NCBI GenBank assembly: GCA_034658975.1 | Contig: JAYEGJ010000152.1 | Location: 1 to 23,633, forward strand | Reading direction: 5' to 3' | DNA: 23,633 nucleotides | Source of the DNA: SZUA-217 sp034658975 | Lineage (GTDB): Bacteria; Actinomycetota; Acidimicrobiia; Spongiisociales; ZC4RG35 | In this document: positions 1-8,507 of the stretch, one piece after another | Layout of the letters: every line of letters begins with the position of its first letter | Numbering within the stretch: position 1 is the first letter of the stretch | Made by a program: the position numbers and the translations under genes | The notes under the pieces: generated by a model | Seen by the model: the letters and a program-made list of their open reading frames with translations, nothing else | Told to the model about the DNA's origin: nothing | Database searches by the model: none

Positions 1-41
1 GGCAGATCCGCCGGGTTGGGGGATTCGTGTACCCGGCGTAG

Positions 42-67
42 GTGCCAGGCACACATGTGCCGGGCAC
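42..67. repeat. Overlapping short palindromes upstream of xerC
   Basis: Two copies of an 11-base palindrome, GTGCCAGGCAC (42-52) and GTGCCGGGCAC (57-67), sit four bases apart. The right arm of the first and left arm of the second also pair with each other (GGCACA at 48-53 with TGTGCC at 56-61). GTACC at 29-33 and GGTAC at 75-79 add a weak outer pair. The stretch could fold as one or two hairpins, end an upstream transcript, or be a short dispersed palindromic repeat. There is no T-run after it, so it is not a classic terminator. No coding sequence is supported in bases 1-97. Confidence 0.5.
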
Positions 68-83
68 ACGGCCCGGTACCCAA

Positions 84-89
84 TACTCT
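84..89 (+). promoter_or_regulatory. Candidate -10 box for a leaderless xerC transcript
   Basis: TACTCT matches the actinobacterial TANNNT -10 pattern and ends eight bases before the ATG at 98. That places the likely transcription start at or next to the start codon. No Shine-Dalgarno sequence precedes the ATG and no clear -35 box is visible. The assignment is inference from spacing. Confidence 0.4.
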
Positions 90-97
90 TGGGTCTC

Positions 98-959
98 ATG
101 CGAGTTCCCGATCTCCCCGTCTGGGCCGAGGGCCCGGTGATGTCTTATCTGGGGCGGTTGACCGATCAACGGGGACTCTCTGTTCATACGGTGGATGCCT
201 ACCGCCGTGATCTGAGCCAGTTCTTCGACTTCTGTGATCGCAATGGTGTGAGCGAGATCAGTGGAGTCGAACGCAGGCTCTGTCGCCGATACCTCGCCTT
301 TCTCGACACCCTCGGATACTCGCGGCGATCGATAACGCGTAAGGCCTCGGCGGCACATGCCTTCTACACCGACAGCGTTCGCCGCGGCTCCGCCGATCGG
401 AATCCGTTCGACGGTGTGACCCGCCCGAAGCCGTCAAAGCCGCTGCCGCACGCTCTTCCGGCCCGCACCGTGAAGCACGCCATCGAGGCCATTGATACCG
501 ACACGCCGGTCGGATTGCGCGATCGTGCTCTCGTCGAAACGCTCTATGCCACGGGACTGCGTATTTCTGAGCTGGCTTCGCTCGAGTGCAAGGATGTGGG
601 AAGTGACGCCGTGACCGTCATCGGGAAGGGCGGAAAGGTGCGCCGGGTCCCGGTCGGTCGGCCAGCCCAGGATGCCCTCGAGAGGTACGTCAGTGATGGC
701 AGGTCGCGGATGAAGACGTCGGGTGCGGGCGAGGCCCTCTGGGTCGGCGTTCGCGGCGGGGCGCTCGACGCCAGGGGCATTCGGCGTGCGGTCTCGAAAC
801 ACCTCGCGACTTTCCCTCACGCGCTTCGCCACAGCTTTGCCACACATCTGCTCGAAGGTGGGGCAGACTTGAGGACCGTGCAAGACCTTCTGGGACATAC
901 CGATCTTGCGACGACCCAGATATACACTGCCGTCACCCGTCAGCATCTAAGAGGAACCT

Positions 960-985
<26 letters not shown>
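98..985 (+). CDS. xerC: Tyrosine recombinase XerC (chromosome dimer resolution)
   Basis: A 295-residue tyrosine recombinase of the XerC/XerD family, which acts with a partner Xer protein at the dif site to resolve chromosome dimers at division. The N-terminal SAM-like core-binding domain spans about residues 10-95 and the catalytic domain about 115-290. The full catalytic set is visible: R155 (TGLRISEL), K177 (GKGGK), H241 and R244 (HALRHSFATH), H267 (LLGHTDL) and the nucleophile Y276 (TTQIYTAVT). The protein ends in HPRA, the usual family ending, so the 3' end is intact. I chose the ATG at 98; a TTG at 89 would add three residues but lies in the likely -10 region. The last 26 bases overlap the following sigma gene. 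XerC rather than XerD rests on chromosomal position near whiG and rpsB; the sequence alone does not settle it. No integron or phage context is seen. Confidence 0.9.
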
Positions 986-1739
<754 letters not shown>

Positions 1740-1740
1740 T

Positions 1741-2220
1741 TCAGGCCGAGACGTCCACCAATCGGGCGGCGCTCAGTGATAGAAGTGTTCGGGAGTCGAT
1801 GCCAATAACGAATCCCTGCTTGCCGGCATTGACGTAGATCGTCTCGAGGCTCGCCAGCGTCTTCTGGGCGAATACAGGCAAGTTTGTCCGCAGGCCCAGG
1901 GGGGATGTGCCGCCGAACTCGTACCCGGTCCAGCGCCGGCCCTGATCCTGAGACGCCGGGACCGTCGACTTGACTCCGAGGACTCGTGCCAGTGCCTTGG
2001 TGGATACCTCCTGGTCGCCGTGCATCAAGACAACGACGCCGTCACCGTCACTCGAGGCGAAGATGATGGTCTTTGCAGTGAGGTGGGGGTCGATCCCGAT
2101 GTACTCCGCGGCTCCGAGCGCACCCGGGAAGCGGCCGTATTCGTAGACGTACTCGGTGTATTCCGCATTTGCCTTTCGAAGCACCCTGACTGCCGCCGTG
2201 ACCGGGGGCCGCTTGCTCAT
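1741..2220 (-). CDS. ybaK: YbaK/EbsC-family aminoacyl-tRNA deacylase (probable Cys-tRNA(Pro) deacylase)
   Basis: A 159-residue single-domain protein of the YbaK/EbsC family. E. coli YbaK removes cysteine wrongly attached to tRNAPro, working in trans with prolyl-tRNA synthetase. Family landmarks are T8/A9 in the first helix, the AKTIIF strand with its conserved lysine near residue 50, the STKALARVLG segment, and the core motif GYEFGGTSPLG near residues 99-109. The length is normal for the family. The ATG (2220-2218) overlaps the queG stop codon as ATGA, so translation is probably coupled and the two form an operon. A ProRS carrying its own editing domain is encoded in the same window, giving a likely partner. 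Related deacylases (ProX, PrdX) edit other amino acids, so the cysteine specificity is inferred from the family. Confidence 0.85.
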   Translation of the reverse strand: MSKRPPVTAAVRVLRKANAEYTEYVYEYGRFPGALGAAEYIGIDPHLTAKTIIFASSDGDGVVVLMHGDQEVSTKALARVLGVKSTVPASQDQGRRWTGYEFGGTSPLGLRTNLPVFAQKTLASLETIYVNAGKQGFVIGIDSRTLLSLSAARLVDVSA

Positions 2221-3302
2221 CGGATCATTTCAAGTGCGTATTCGATCTCATCACGGGTCTCGGCCACCCGCTCGTTGGCGAGCAGATCCTCGAGGGCGTG
2301 CTTCGCCTTCCCGCCCTGGGAGCGGGCCAGCGCCCATGAGGCATGCCCCCGGATCATTGAGGATCGATGTCCGAGGTGTCGGATTATCGGCGGCACGGCG
2401 TCATCTTCACCCGAGTTGCCCGCTGCCACCAGCAGGTTTCGCCTGATGAACCGTCCGTCGCGGCGGGGCACGTACCACCAGGCGAAGCGGTCCATCAGTT
2501 CTTCGTCGGTCATGTCGAGCAGCTTCGAGAACGCCAGGGGCTGGGTCGTGGCTGTCTCGACACTCAAGGCCCTTGCTCCCGGGGGACAAGAGGTGAGACA
2601 GTCGTCGCATCCGTAGATCCTGCGGCCGAGGTGCGGGCGAATCCAATGGGGGAGCGAACCCGGTGTCTGTAGCCAGGTCGAGAGGCACTTGCGTGCATCC
2701 AGTCCTTTGTCGGTGATTGCGCCGGTGGGACAGGCCGGGATACATGCAACACAGGTGCCGCAGCCCCGTTTCATGGGTGGTGTGGGGTCGAGAAGAAGGT
2801 CCGTGACCACGGAACCGAGCAGCAGCCACGGCCCCTGGCCCGGAGCGAGAATCATGGTGCTCTTGCCGACCCACCCCGCTCCGGCACGGGCCGCCGCGCC
2901 TCTGTCGACGAGGCGGTTGTCGTCGATGAGGACCTCGGCTTTGGCTCCGGCCTTCTGTAGCTCGCCTGCGATCTCCGAGGTGACCTCGCCAACGAGGCCG
3001 TATCGATCCTCCAATGCGAAACGGCCGATCAGTGCTCCGGTAGACGCTGGCGCGGTGTTCTCTCCGAGGTAGCCGATTCCGACCACCACAACCGACCGCG
3101 CCCATGGGAAGGAGATTCGCAGGTCGGTGGCCAGTTCCGGGTCGCCGTAGGTGAATCGAAGAGGCCCCGCCATGCCAGTGGACCGACTGGAGATCAGGGC
3201 GGCGCGCTCGCGTTCGAAAGGTTCCACGGATGCGACTCCGGCGGTCGCCGCTCCGTGGCTCGACGCCAGAGAAATCAAGACTGAACTGCTTATTACACCC
3301 AT
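2217..3302 (-). CDS. queG: Epoxyqueuosine reductase QueG
   Basis: A 361-residue cobalamin-dependent iron-sulfur enzyme that reduces epoxyqueuosine to queuosine in the wobble base of tRNAs with GUN anticodons. Two 4Fe-4S clusters are encoded: CGTCVACIPAC (residues 181-191) with C206, and CDDCLTSC (232-239). The conserved aspartate region lies at about residues 125-150 (IDDNRLVDR, then AGAGWVGKST). After about residue 300 the chain has HEAT-like helices (PPIIRHLGHRSSMIRGHASWAL), as in longer QueG proteins. The frame stays open for another 61 codons upstream. I chose the ATG at 3302 because GGGAG lies just before it, the upstream residues do not resemble the family, and a longer form would run into rpsB. 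Its stop overlaps the ybaK start. No other queuosine gene is in the window, so it may act on precursor made by genes elsewhere or salvaged from outside. Confidence 0.9.
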   Translation of the reverse strand: MGVISSSVLISLASSHGAATAGVASVEPFERERAALISSRSTGMAGPLRFTYGDPELATDLRISFPWARSVVVVGIGYLGENTAPASTGALIGRFALEDRYGLVGEVTSEIAGELQKAGAKAEVLIDDNRLVDRGAAARAGAGWVGKSTMILAPGQGPWLLLGSVVTDLLLDPTPPMKRGCGTCVACIPACPTGAITDKGLDARKCLSTWLQTPGSLPHWIRPHLGRRIYGCDDCLTSCPPGARALSVETATTQPLAFSKLLDMTDEELMDRFAWWYVPRRDGRFIRRNLLVAAGNSGEDDAVPPIIRHLGHRSSMIRGHASWALARSQGGKAKHALEDLLANERVAETRDEIEYALEMIR

Positions 3303-3471
3303 CGGCTCCCAGTGTTGTCGATTACCCAATCCGGCGAAGGGGTTCATACAATCAGACGCATTACGCACGCCCGTCAACCTCTCACTGGTCGAGCCAGTCT
3401 CGATGAGAGCATCCGGAATTCCGAGTGGGGCCAGGCCCAGCGGGCGGAGGAACAACCAGAAAGGAGCAATT
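3303..3471. promoter_or_regulatory. Divergent queG/rpsB intergenic region with possible structured rpsB leader
   Basis: These 169 bases separate two divergent genes and must hold promoters for both. On the plus strand TACAAT at 3347-3352 is a good -10 candidate, with only a weak -35 (TTACCC at 3322-3327, spacer 19). A transcript from there would have a leader of about 110 bases. Within it CTCTCA (3379-3384) pairs with TGAGAG (3404-3409), enclosing a smaller CTGG/CCAG hairpin (3385-3388 with 3394-3397). This could be an S2-responsive leader, as rpsB-tsf is autoregulated by S2 in E. coli, but I see no specific match. No convincing minus-strand promoter was found. GGAG at 3463-3466 is the rpsB ribosome site. 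Confidence 0.4.
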
Positions 3472-4197
3472 GTGGCTGAAGTCACAATGAAACAGCTCTT
3501 GGAGGCAGGCGTCCATTTCGGTCATCAGACCCGACGCTGGAACCCCAAGATGAGTCCCTATATCTACGGGGAACGCAACGGAATACACATCATCGACCTG
3601 CGCCAGACGGTGACCCAGGTCGCCGACGCGGTCGATTTCGCCCGCGATGTGGCAGTCGACGGAGGGTCGATCCTCTTCGTCGGGACCAAAAAGCAGGCGC
3701 AGACGGCAATCGCCGAGAACGCCACGCGGTCGGGCCAGCCCTATGTCAACTTCCGTTGGCTTGGCGGCATGCTGACCAACTTCCGGACCATTCAGAAGCG
3801 GATCTTCTATATGCTCGAGTTGCGTCGTATGGAGGAGTCGGCCGAGATGGAAGGCCTCCCCAAGAAGGAGCGTCTCCGTCTCAGGCGCGAACTCGCCAAG
3901 CTCGAGCTGAGCCTTGGCGGAGTGGCCAACATGCAGAAACTGCCTGAAGCGGTGTTCATCGTGGATGTCAACACCGAGGCGACGGCTGTGAAGGAAGCCG
4001 ACCGCCTTGAAATCCCGATCATCGCCCTTGTGGACTCCAACTCCGATCCCGACGCCGTCGACCATCTGATCTCCGGCAACGACGACGCAATTCGCGCCGC
4101 CGACCTGATCGCGGGTGCGATTGCCGATGCCGTTCTCGAGGGCAAGGAGATCGCGTCCAAGAAGAGGCCGGCCAAGACCGAGCCTGCCGAGTCCTGA
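3472..4197 (+). CDS. rpsB: 30S ribosomal protein S2
   Basis: A 241-residue ribosomal protein S2, part of the 30S subunit at the head-body junction and needed for S1 or mRNA engagement in many bacteria. Landmarks in order are MKQLLEAGVHFGHQTRRWNP at the N-terminus, MSPYIYGERNGIHIIDLRQT, FVGTKKQAQTAI, the RWLGGMLTNFRTI segment, and PIIALVDSNSDPDAVDHLI near the C-terminus, followed by a short charged tail. The frame is open far upstream. I chose the GTG at 3472 because a strong AAAGGAG lies five bases before it and this gives the family N-terminus. It heads a run with tsf (19-base gap), pyrH, frr, cdsA and dxr, the standard bacterial order. Confidence 0.96.
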   Translation: MAEVTMKQLLEAGVHFGHQTRRWNPKMSPYIYGERNGIHIIDLRQTVTQVADAVDFARDVAVDGGSILFVGTKKQAQTAIAENATRSGQPYVNFRWLGGMLTNFRTIQKRIFYMLELRRMEESAEMEGLPKKERLRLRRELAKLELSLGGVANMQKLPEAVFIVDVNTEATAVKEADRLEIPIIALVDSNSDPDAVDHLISGNDDAIRAADLIAGAIADAVLEGKEIASKKRPAKTEPAES

Positions 4198-4216
4198 TCG
4201 CGTAGGAGTTCAGAAC

Positions 4217-4828
4217 ATGGCCGATTTCACAGCCAAAGAAGTACAGAAGCTGCGCCAGGAAGCAGGCGTTGGGATGATGGATGCCAAGAAGGCCCTCGCC
4301 GATTCCGGTGGTGACCTCGAGGCAGCCTTCGAGCTGCTCCGCGAGCGCGGCCAGGCCAAGATGGCCAAGCGCTCCGACCGGGAGGCGAACGAAGGAACCA
4401 TCGGTTCCTACCTCCACATGCAGAACGATCGTCCCGTGCTCGGGGTGCTCGTTGAGGTCGCCTGCGAGACCGACTTCGTTGCGAAGAGCGACGAGTTCAG
4501 GGTGATTGCCGACGACATCGCCATGCACGTCAGCTGGGCGAACCCGCAGTGGGTCACCCGCGACGAAGTAGATCCCGAAGCCGCCGAAAAGGAGCGCGAA
4601 CTCATTACCCGCCAGGCCGAGGCGGAAGGCAAGCCAACCCAGGTCGTCGAGCGTATCGTCGATGGGAAGATCGAGTCCTGGTACTCGGAGAACGTCCTGT
4701 ACGACCAGAAATTCGTCAATACCGAGAAGTACGACGGCACTGTGGGCGACATGGTCGGGGCTCTCGCCTCCAAGATGGGCGAGAACATCTCCGTCCGGCG
4801 CATCGCCCGGGTCGCCGTCGGGGGCTAG
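4217..4828 (+). CDS. tsf: Translation elongation factor Ts
   Basis: A 203-residue EF-Ts, the guanine nucleotide exchange factor that recycles EF-Tu. The N-terminal UBA-like domain is clear (FTAKEVQKLRQEAGVGMMDA, then KKAL and DLEAAFELLRERG), and the EF-Tu contacting motif ETDFVAK lies near residue 85. At 203 residues it belongs with short EF-Ts proteins such as that of Thermus rather than the 283-residue E. coli form, so part of the C-terminal repeat is absent; a conserved WYSENVLYDQKFV segment and a short final domain remain. The ATG at 4217 follows TAGGAG; the open frame upstream overlaps rpsB and is not used. Cotranscription with rpsB is likely. Confidence 0.95.
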   Translation: MADFTAKEVQKLRQEAGVGMMDAKKALADSGGDLEAAFELLRERGQAKMAKRSDREANEGTIGSYLHMQNDRPVLGVLVEVACETDFVAKSDEFRVIADDIAMHVSWANPQWVTRDEVDPEAAEKERELITRQAEAEGKPTQVVERIVDGKIESWYSENVLYDQKFVNTEKYDGTVGDMVGALASKMGENISVRRIARVAVGG

Positions 4829-4847
4829 TGGAGCACAGGAGACCAAA

Positions 4848-5564
4848 TTGACCGAAGACCGCAACCGAAGAGTCCTGCTCAAGCTTTCGGGCGAGGCATT
4901 CGCCGACCCCGCTATCGGGTATGGCATCGATTCGCCCACTGTCAACCGCGTGGCCGATGAGATAGCCGAGGCGGTCGGGGCAGGCGTCGAGGTTGCGGTC
5001 GTGGTCGGTGGCGGAAACATCTTCCGGGGTGTTTCCGAGGCCGCCAAGGGTATGGATCCCGCCACCGCTGATTACATGGGAATGCTTGCCACGGTCATCA
5101 ACGCACTGGCTTTGCGCGATGCGCTGGAAAAGGCGGGTGTCGTCACCCGCGTTCAGAGTGCCATCACCATGCAGGAGTTGGCCGAGCCCTACATCCGGCT
5201 TCGTGCGATGAGGCACCTCGAGAAGGGGAGAGTCGTCATCTTCGCCGCAGGAACCGGCAACCCGTTCTTTACCACTGACACGACGGCCGCCTTGCGCGCC
5301 ATCGAGATGAACGCTGACGAGATCCTCAAGGCATCGAAGGTCGACGGGGTCTACGAGTCCGATCCCAAGATCAACCCCGACGCAAAGCGGATTCCCGAAT
5401 TGTCATACATGGATTTCATCGCTCGGGAACTCCGGGTCATGGACACCACCGCCGTTACGATGTGTAAAGAGCACGAAGTGCCGATTCACGTGTTCGACAT
5501 GACGGAACATGGCAACATCGTCAAAGCCGTTCGCGGCGACCAGATCGGTACGGTGGTCCACTGA
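4848..5564 (+). CDS. pyrH: UMP kinase
   Basis: A 238-residue bacterial UMP kinase of the amino acid kinase fold, phosphorylating UMP to UDP with ATP in pyrimidine nucleotide synthesis. Visible motifs are LLKLSGEAF near residues 10-18 with K12, VVVGGGNIFRG near 51-61, ADYMGMLATVINALALRDAL, the nucleotide site AGTGNPFFTTDTTAALRA, and KASKVDGVYESDPK. The start is a TTG at 4848, chosen because AGGAG at 4837-4841 precedes it at normal spacing and it gives the expected N-terminus and length; there is no ATG or GTG nearby. The frame continues upstream through tsf without family similarity. It lies 19 bases after tsf and 13 before frr. Confidence 0.94.
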   Translation: MTEDRNRRVLLKLSGEAFADPAIGYGIDSPTVNRVADEIAEAVGAGVEVAVVVGGGNIFRGVSEAAKGMDPATADYMGMLATVINALALRDALEKAGVVTRVQSAITMQELAEPYIRLRAMRHLEKGRVVIFAAGTGNPFFTTDTTAALRAIEMNADEILKASKVDGVYESDPKINPDAKRIPELSYMDFIARELRVMDTTAVTMCKEHEVPIHVFDMTEHGNIVKAVRGDQIGTVVH

Positions 5565-5577
5565 ACAGGAGCGAAAG

Positions 5578-6129
5578 ATGATCAGCGATCTCTTGGCCGA
5601 GGCCAAGCACAAGATGGAGATGGCCGTTGATCACGTCGGCTCTGAGTTCTCGACCGTGAGGACCGGGCGGGCCAATCCGCAGCTCCTCAACCGAATCACT
5701 GTTGACTATTACGGGTCGCCCACCCCGCTGTTGCAACTCGCAACCATTTCGGTCCCCGAACCGCGTCTTCTCATGGTCCAGCCTTTCGACAAGTCGACGG
5801 TGAGCGACGTGGAGCGTGCGATCCAGCAATCCGATCTCGGACTGAATCCGTCCAACGACGGCAACGTGATCCGAATCGCCTTCCCGCCCCTCACCGAGGA
5901 GCGTCGGAAGGAGCTGATCAGGGTCGTCAAGCACATGGCCGAGGAGGGCAGGATCGCGGTTCGCAACGTCCGTCGTCATTCCAAGACCGACATGGAATCC
6001 CTGCACGGCGAGATCTCTGACGATGACATCCGACGAGGCGAGGAAGAGCTCCAGGAGCTCACCGACAAGTACGTCGAGAATATCGAGGGTCTGTTGACCA
6101 ACAAAGAAGACGAGCTCCTAGAGGTCTGA
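5578..6129 (+). CDS. frr: Ribosome recycling factor
   Basis: A 183-residue ribosome recycling factor, which with EF-G splits the post-termination ribosome. The family is about 185 residues, so it is full length. It shows VRTGRANPQLLNRI (residues 24-37), the DYYGSPTPLLQLATI segment that begins the second domain, PFDKSTVSDVERAI, and the long C-terminal helix starting LTEERRKELIRVVK and including ARNV-type residues AVRNVRR. The ATG at 5578 is preceded by AGGAG at 5567-5571. The pyrH stop is 13 bases upstream and the cdsA start directly abuts the frr stop codon. Confidence 0.95.
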   Translation: MISDLLAEAKHKMEMAVDHVGSEFSTVRTGRANPQLLNRITVDYYGSPTPLLQLATISVPEPRLLMVQPFDKSTVSDVERAIQQSDLGLNPSNDGNVIRIAFPPLTEERRKELIRVVKHMAEEGRIAVRNVRRHSKTDMESLHGEISDDDIRRGEEELQELTDKYVENIEGLLTNKEDELLEV

Positions 6130-7338
6130 GTGGCTGATCAAGACTCACCTGACAAAAACGACGGAACCTTCGGCCGCCCTTGGGAGGAGAACGACGAAGG
6201 GGCTGAAATAGTCCAACTGCCGGGACTTGGCGACGACCCGAGCTCCGATGCAGATGATGCCGGGTCTGCCGACGACGAGGCAGACGTTGATTGGGACGCG
6301 ATGGCCGGGACCGGAGGCGACGTCGAGGCCTTCACTTCCGACGAATACGTAGCCGCCACGACCAGGGAATACCAGGGTCTGGCCGCCCATGTGAGCAAGG
6401 CTGCGGAGGAAGACTGGGAGATGCAGGCCGTCGCTGCCACGGTTCCCGGTGTCGAGAGCGGCCTCGTCGGCTTCGAGGATGTCTCGGGGCGGGTCTCGGA
6501 CTCCGAAGAGAGCTACGAAGCTGCTGAGCAAGCGGCAACCTCCGACCTGACGATGCGAGTTGCTTCCGCACTTGTCATCTTCGGTCTGTTCCTCGGGAGT
6601 CTGGTCCTCGGGGGCTGGTGGTTCTCTTCGTTCGTGATCCTCGCGATGGTCGTTGCCGTGGGTGAGTTCTACGCCACCGTCCGCGCACACGGCTACCAAC
6701 CGCTTGCCCTCTTCGGGATCATCGGAGTGATTCTGATGGGCGCCGGTGCCCACAACTCGGGTGGTGCGGCGATAGCCGGATGGACCAGCGGAGTCGTCGT
6801 GTTGACCCTTCTGTTCTTCTCTCTCACTTCGCGTCAGCAACCCCTCGAAAATGCATCGATCACGATTCTCGGCATGGCGTGGGTGGGGATGCTGTCCTTT
6901 GCCATTCTGGTGGCTCGGGGTCCACATCCCGTTGCCTACATCCTCTTTATCGTGTTGCTCGTCGCGCTCAACGACATCGGTGCCTATTTCGTCGGCCGGT
7001 CGTTGGGACGCCGCAAGATTGCTCCCGTCGTTTCTCCGAATAAGACGCTCGAAGGCCTCCTTGGCGGGCTGTTGGCATCTCTCATCGGCGCAGCGGTTAT
7101 GGCGACAATCCCGGCATGGGAGTCAATCGGCTTGACCGATGCACTTATCGCCGCAGCCGTGGTTTCGGCCTTCGCTCCCATTGGAGACTTCATCGAGTCA
7201 ATGGTCAAGCGGAGCATCGGTGTCAAGGACATGGGCTCGGTGCTGCCGGGCCACGGCGGCATGCTCGATCGAATCGACGGTTTCCTATTCGCTGTCCCCG
7301 CCATCTACTTCCTGTTCAGGGCCTTCGAATTGCTGTGA
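6130..7338 (+). CDS. cdsA: Phosphatidate cytidylyltransferase with long acidic N-terminal extension
   Basis: A 402-residue CDP-diglyceride synthase that joins CTP and phosphatidic acid to make CDP-diacylglycerol, the precursor of membrane phospholipids. About residues 143-402 form the multi-spanning membrane domain, starting ASALVIFGLFLGSLVLGGWW. The family signature near the C-terminus is complete: SMVKRSIGVKDMGSVLPGHG then DRIDGFLFAVP (about residues 357-390). Residues 1-142 are unusual: highly acidic, low in hydrophobics at first, and probably disordered, with a less acidic stretch around 75-120 (EYQGLAAHV, TVPGVESGLVGFEDV). The usual enzyme is roughly 260-300 residues and lacks this. The GTG at 6130 directly follows the frr stop. 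A later start is possible, but no ribosome site supports one and codon use stays typical throughout. The stop overlaps the dxr start. Confidence 0.92.
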   Translation: MADQDSPDKNDGTFGRPWEENDEGAEIVQLPGLGDDPSSDADDAGSADDEADVDWDAMAGTGGDVEAFTSDEYVAATTREYQGLAAHVSKAAEEDWEMQAVAATVPGVESGLVGFEDVSGRVSDSEESYEAAEQAATSDLTMRVASALVIFGLFLGSLVLGGWWFSSFVILAMVVAVGEFYATVRAHGYQPLALFGIIGVILMGAGAHNSGGAAIAGWTSGVVVLTLLFFSLTSRQQPLENASITILGMAWVGMLSFAILVARGPHPVAYILFIVLLVALNDIGAYFVGRSLGRRKIAPVVSPNKTLEGLLGGLLASLIGAAVMATIPAWESIGLTDALIAAAVVSAFAPIGDFIESMVKRSIGVKDMGSVLPGHGGMLDRIDGFLFAVPAIYFLFRAFELL

Positions 7339-8477
7339 GCGCACCCGTCGTCGTCTTGGGGGCGACCGGGTCGATCGGAACCCAGACGGTCGAGGTCGCA
7401 GACAGTCTGGGCATCGAAATCACCGTTCTTGCTGCTCGTCACCCATCCCCCAAACTGGCAGAGATCTCCGCGTCCCATCCTGACGCTCTGGTTGTGGTGG
7501 CAGGAGGGTCGAACGAGGATCGGAAGGAATTCGCTGAAAGCGTTTCGGCTCGAGTCGAGTTCGGAGCCGAGTCCATTCTTGGTGCAGCATCAACTCCCGA
7601 CTCGATCGTCGTGAACGGCATCGTCGGCGCCGCAGGCCTCCGCGCAACGATCGCTGCCCTGGAGGCCGGAAACCGCCTGGCTCTTGCCAACAAGGAAAGT
7701 CTAGTTGCCGGCGGCCCGGTCGTGAAGGCTGCTCTGTCAAACGGGGGGGAGTTGCTGCCTGTCGACTCCGAGCATTCGGCGCTATATCAGTGTCTGTCGG
7801 GTGAGCCACGCGAGTCCGTGGACAGGCTCATTCTGACCGCCTCGGGCGGTCCGTTTCGAGGCCGGGAGCGCGAATCCCTGGCGGATGTGACTCCTGAAGA
7901 GGCCCTGGCCCATCCAACGTGGGACATGGGACAACGCATATCCATCGATTCGGCGACTCTGTTCAACAAGGGTCTGGAGGTCATCGAAGCGCATTACCTC
8001 TTCGACATGTCCTACGACCAGATCGATGTTGTTGTGCATCCACAGTCGGTTCTTCATTCGGCCGTCGCCTTCGTGGACGGGTCGTGGAAGGGTCACATCG
8101 GCTACCCGGACATGCGCATCCCGATTCAATACGCGCTTACCGCTCCCGACCGTGCTCCATCCCAGGTTGAGCCGTTTTCGCTTGCCGGACAAAGCCTCAC
8201 CTTTGAAGAGCCCGACCGCGAGGTGTTTCCCGCGCTGGACCTGGCATACCAGGCCGGCCGAAAGGGTGGTTCGGCGCCCGCCGTTCTCAACGCCGCCGAC
8301 GAAGTGGCGGTTGAGGCATTTCTCCAGCGTCGTTTGGGGTTCCTCGGCATCGCCGACGTGGTTGGTTTGACACTCGAACAGGTGGCCTGGAGAGAGGTCG
8401 AAACCGCCGAGGACGTCGTCGAAGTCGACCGGGAAGCCCGAGCCACCGCCGCCGGGCTCGTTTCCGGAGCGTGCTGA
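7335..8477 (+). CDS. dxr: 1-deoxy-D-xylulose 5-phosphate reductoisomerase
   Basis: A 380-residue DXP reductoisomerase, catalysing the NADPH-dependent rearrangement and reduction of DXP to MEP in the non-mevalonate isoprenoid pathway. The NADPH-binding motif GATGSIG is at residues 9-15. Further landmarks are LALANKESLVAGG, the metal and substrate site LPVDSEHSALYQCL, TASGGPFRG, HPTWDMGQRISIDSATLFNK, GLEVIEAHYLF, VVHPQSVLHS and the C-terminal NAADE helix region. The GTG at 7335 overlaps the cdsA stop as GTGA, implying coupled translation; the frame upstream overlaps cdsA without similarity. IspG, a later enzyme of the same pathway, is encoded two genes downstream. Confidence 0.95.
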   Translation: MSAPVVVLGATGSIGTQTVEVADSLGIEITVLAARHPSPKLAEISASHPDALVVVAGGSNEDRKEFAESVSARVEFGAESILGAASTPDSIVVNGIVGAAGLRATIAALEAGNRLALANKESLVAGGPVVKAALSNGGELLPVDSEHSALYQCLSGEPRESVDRLILTASGGPFRGRERESLADVTPEEALAHPTWDMGQRISIDSATLFNKGLEVIEAHYLFDMSYDQIDVVVHPQSVLHSAVAFVDGSWKGHIGYPDMRIPIQYALTAPDRAPSQVEPFSLAGQSLTFEEPDREVFPALDLAYQAGRKGGSAPAVLNAADEVAVEAFLQRRLGFLGIADVVGLTLEQVAWREVETAEDVVEVDREARATAAGLVSGAC

Positions 8478-8495
8478 TTAGGTGAACGGCCGAGG

Positions 8496-8501
8496 TACCG
8501 T
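8496..8501 (+). promoter_or_regulatory. Candidate -10 box for leaderless rseP
   Basis: TACCGT ends six bases before the rseP ATG at 8508. It matches TANNNT at the spacing expected for a leaderless transcript. The only purine-rich stretch upstream (GAGG at 8492-8495) is too far from the ATG for a good ribosome site. The same box at the same spacing precedes ispG. Confidence 0.4.
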
Positions 8502-8507
8502 ATTCAC

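Noticed and set aside
16..210. Small open frame at the left edge
   Set aside because: It overlaps xerC in another frame, has no ribosome site, and reads like low-complexity GC-rich shadow.
3151..3471. Upstream extension of the rpsB frame
   Set aside because: It overlaps the queG start and intergenic region, has no S2 similarity, and the GTG at 3472 has a strong ribosome site.
3303..3485. 61-codon upstream extension of queG into rpsB
   Set aside because: It does not resemble QueG N-termini and overlaps rpsB, and GGGAG precedes the ATG at 3302.
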